From: Bacteroidales bacterium
Lineage (GTDB): Bacteria > Bacteroidota > Bacteroidia > Bacteroidales > UBA932
DNA: 64,000 nucleotides
NCBI GenBank assembly: GCA_028724885.1
Contig: JAQYTJ010000043.1
Coordinates: 1 to 64,000 of the forward strand
Direction: 5' to 3'
In this document: positions 62,488 to 64,000 of the stretch, one piece after another
Position numbering within the stretch: the stretch's first letter is position 1
How the letters are laid out: each line of letters starts with the position of its first letter
Program-made: the position numbers and the translations under genes
The notes under the pieces: generated by a model
Databases searched by the model: none
Told to the model about the DNA's origin: nothing
Seen by the model: the letters and a program-made list of their open reading frames with translations, nothing else

Positions 62488-63840
62488 TCAACCGAAAAGG
62501 TACTTGCGCTGGGTTGGGGAGAGGTGGTCGATGGTGATGCCCCAGGTAGCGAGCTTCATGTTAGCGACTTTGCTGTCAATTTCGGCAGGTACGTCGTAAA
62601 GCATGCGTCCTGGGCCAGGAACATGGATTTCGCTGTCGAAAGTTAATAACGTCTTTTCCTCGGATTTGTGGGCAGCTTTTTTATCATGCTTTTCCGTCTG
62701 TTGAAATATCTTCCGATTATCGGCAAGAAACCTTGCGCTTAAGGCTTGAATGGCGAAGGACATATCCATTATTTCTGCCGGATGCCCGTCTCCTGCCGCA
62801 AGATTCACTAGACGGCCCTCCGCCAAGATATAGACTTTGCGCCCATTCGGTAAGACATATTCCTGAATATTCTGACGCGCCTCTCGTTCCGAGGTGGCGA
62901 TTTCCTTAAGAGCGGCGACATTGACCTCGCAGTCGAAGTGCCCCGCATTGCAGCAAATAGCCCCATCTTTCATATTCATGAAATGCTTCTTAGTTATGAC
63001 ATCATTGCATCCGGTTACAGTTATGAATATGTCGCCAATTCTAGCGGCCTCCGTCATGCTCATGACTTGGAAACCGTCCATTACCGCTTCCATGGCTTTG
63101 ATGGGGTCCACTTCGGTGACAATGACCTTGGCGCCCAATCCTTTGGCTCGCATGGAGATGCCTTTGCCGCACCAGCCGTAGCCGGCCACCACGACATATT
63201 TCCCTGCCACGATGAGATTGGTGGTTCTGTTGATGCCGTCCCAAACCGATTGGCCAGTGCCGTAGCGATTGTCGAAGAAATGTTTGCAGGCTGCATTGTT
63301 GACCAGCACCATCGGGAACTTCAGGGTCTTAGCGTTGTTCATCTGCTGAAGGCGTAATATTCCTGTAGTCGTCTCTTCGCATCCGCCAATCACATTCTTA
63401 AGAAGCGAAGGATAATTGTCGTGAATCATGTTCACCAGGTCGCCCCCGTCATCTATTATTATGTTTGGCTCAGCCTCGATCACGCGCCTTATGCCGAGTT
63501 CATATTCCTCCGGAGTGGCTCCGTGAACAGCAAAAACGTTGAGGCCTTCGTGCACCAGAGCAGCAGCCACATCATCTTGCGTGGAGAGGGGATTGCTTCC
63601 GGTGATGAACATTTCGGCTCCGCCACTGGCCAGCACTTCGCAAAGGTGAGCCGTCTTGGCTTCAAGATGGACGGAAAGGGCTACCTTAAGCCCATCGAGG
63701 GGTTTATCTTTGGAAAATCCTTTTTCAATTTGTGCCAGCAGGGGCATATGATTCCTGACCCATCTAATCTTAAGTTCGCCGTTTTCCCAGTTCTGAGAAT
63801 CGCGAATTTCGCTAATGGCATTTTTCATAGGAGTATTCAT
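62488..63840 (-). CDS. ahcY: S-adenosylhomocysteine hydrolase
   Basis: Splits SAH to adenosine and homocysteine, clearing the product of methylation reactions. 450 residues from ATG 63840 (MNTPMKNAISEIRDSQNW); ATG 63870 would only add ten residues. NAD site VVAGYGWCGKGISMRAKGLG, substrate motifs HLEAKTAHLCEVL and NAACKHFFDNRYGTGQS, and CNAGHFDCEVN. A short charged insertion (QTEKHDKKAAHKSEEK) lies near 390. C-terminus ends YLFG rather than the more usual YRY. Confidence 0.96.
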   Translation of the reverse strand: MNTPMKNAISEIRDSQNWENGELKIRWVRNHMPLLAQIEKGFSKDKPLDGLKVALSVHLEAKTAHLCEVLASGGAEMFITGSNPLSTQDDVAAALVHEGLNVFAVHGATPEEYELGIRRVIEAEPNIIIDDGGDLVNMIHDNYPSLLKNVIGGCEETTTGILRLQQMNNAKTLKFPMVLVNNAACKHFFDNRYGTGQSVWDGINRTTNLIVAGKYVVVAGYGWCGKGISMRAKGLGAKVIVTEVDPIKAMEAVMDGFQVMSMTEAARIGDIFITVTGCNDVITKKHFMNMKDGAICCNAGHFDCEVNVAALKEIATSEREARQNIQEYVLPNGRKVYILAEGRLVNLAAGDGHPAEIMDMSFAIQALSARFLADNRKIFQQTEKHDKKAAHKSEEKTLLTFDSEIHVPGPGRMLYDVPAEIDSKVANMKLATWGITIDHLSPTQRKYLFG

Positions 63841-63916
63841 TTTGTGGTTTCTAATATAATCAAAAATCATCGTTCCGCCCCATTATTTTTTCTTTCGCCA
63901 AAAGGTTGGCCGACAA

Positions 63917-63948
63917 TTTGCTCGTCTTTGTAAATAAGTTTATTTTTG
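63917..63948 (+). promoter_or_regulatory. Promoter of a gene running off the window
   Basis: TTTG (63917-63920), 20 nt, TATTTTTG (63941-63948): consensus elements and spacing, divergent from ahcY. Confidence 0.7.
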
Positions 63949-63972
63949 TGGCATTGATTGGTTTTGAGGGAA

Positions 63973-64000
63973 ATGGTTAGGAGAAATATTGATGAATCTA
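63973..64000 (+). CDS. Possible start of a gene cut by the window edge
   Basis: ATG 63973 opens MVRRNIDES; a second ATG at 63992 has an AGGAG eight bases upstream. Nine codons are too few to identify. The promoter upstream is the main support. Confidence 0.35.

Overview
The window looks like a chromosomal segment of a Bacteroidales bacterium. Evidence: two SusC/SusD pairs; promoters of the Bacteroidetes type (TTTG, about 19-20 nt, TAnnTTTG) ahead of many genes; a fused MmeI-like enzyme; a DUF5686 protein; the mfd-coaX-porin-TPR-LptC-PPIase gene string; and weak use of Shine-Dalgarno sites. The standard code is used with all three stops. I cannot name a genus. No rRNA, tRNA or CRISPR array was found.

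Layout. 1-2760: 3' end of a PD-(D/E)XK (Rpn-type) transposase-like gene, a gene-poor stretch with palindromic repeats, dps under a PerR-like operator, and a decayed Tat-signal metallo-beta-lactamase-fold gene. 3072-8175: first SusC/SusD pair. 8335-10702: YeiH-type transporter, small membrane protein, CpXC protein. 10711-10861: GC-rich structured element. 10880-14307: galK, a secreted EEP-fold hydrolase, ychF. 14360-23757 (minus): six-gene string mfd, coaX, outer-membrane barrel, TPR protein, lptC, PpiD-like PPIase. 23998-30696: ruvB, overlapping Ntn hydrolase, second SusC/SusD pair. 30866-38045: frdA-frdB (no cytochrome b gene beside them), hflX, tonB, ybeY-mnmG. 38098-41561: repeat cluster, GIY-YIG nuclease gene whose stop codon lies in a repeat, ruvA, sufS-sufE and a SufT-like gene. 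41638-46898: single-polypeptide MmeI-like restriction-modification enzyme, HIRAN protein with a frameshifted ADP-ribosylglycohydrolase remnant, and 1.3 kb of repeats. 46899-53543: esterase, lemA-DUF2207, TauE-type permease, folK, DUF5686 barrel. 53822-61437: lipoprotein hydrolase, glyS, SGNH hydrolase, swivelling domain, asnB, decayed beta-propeller gene. 61782-61930: a candidate small RNA with a near-consensus promoter and a terminator. 62488-63840: ahcY, then a divergent promoter at the window edge.

How the parts fit. TonB would energise the two SusC transporters, whose SusD partners capture substrate. The mfd string joins repair, CoA synthesis and envelope biogenesis. RuvA and RuvB are encoded apart. 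SufS, SufE and the DUF59 protein serve Fe-S cluster assembly and could supply FrdB. The gene-poor stretches (397-1220, 38046-38354, 44407-44913, 45566-46898, 61990-62487) carry shared repeats and gene wrecks.

The signals most worth following are: the candidate small RNA at 61.8 kb; the GIY-YIG gene/palindrome coupling at 38.35 kb; the HIRAN/ADP-ribosylglycohydrolase pair beside an MmeI-like enzyme; the PerR-like operator inside the dps promoter; a three-copy intergenic element; and a strong excess of the hexamer GAATAT/ATATTC in genes.
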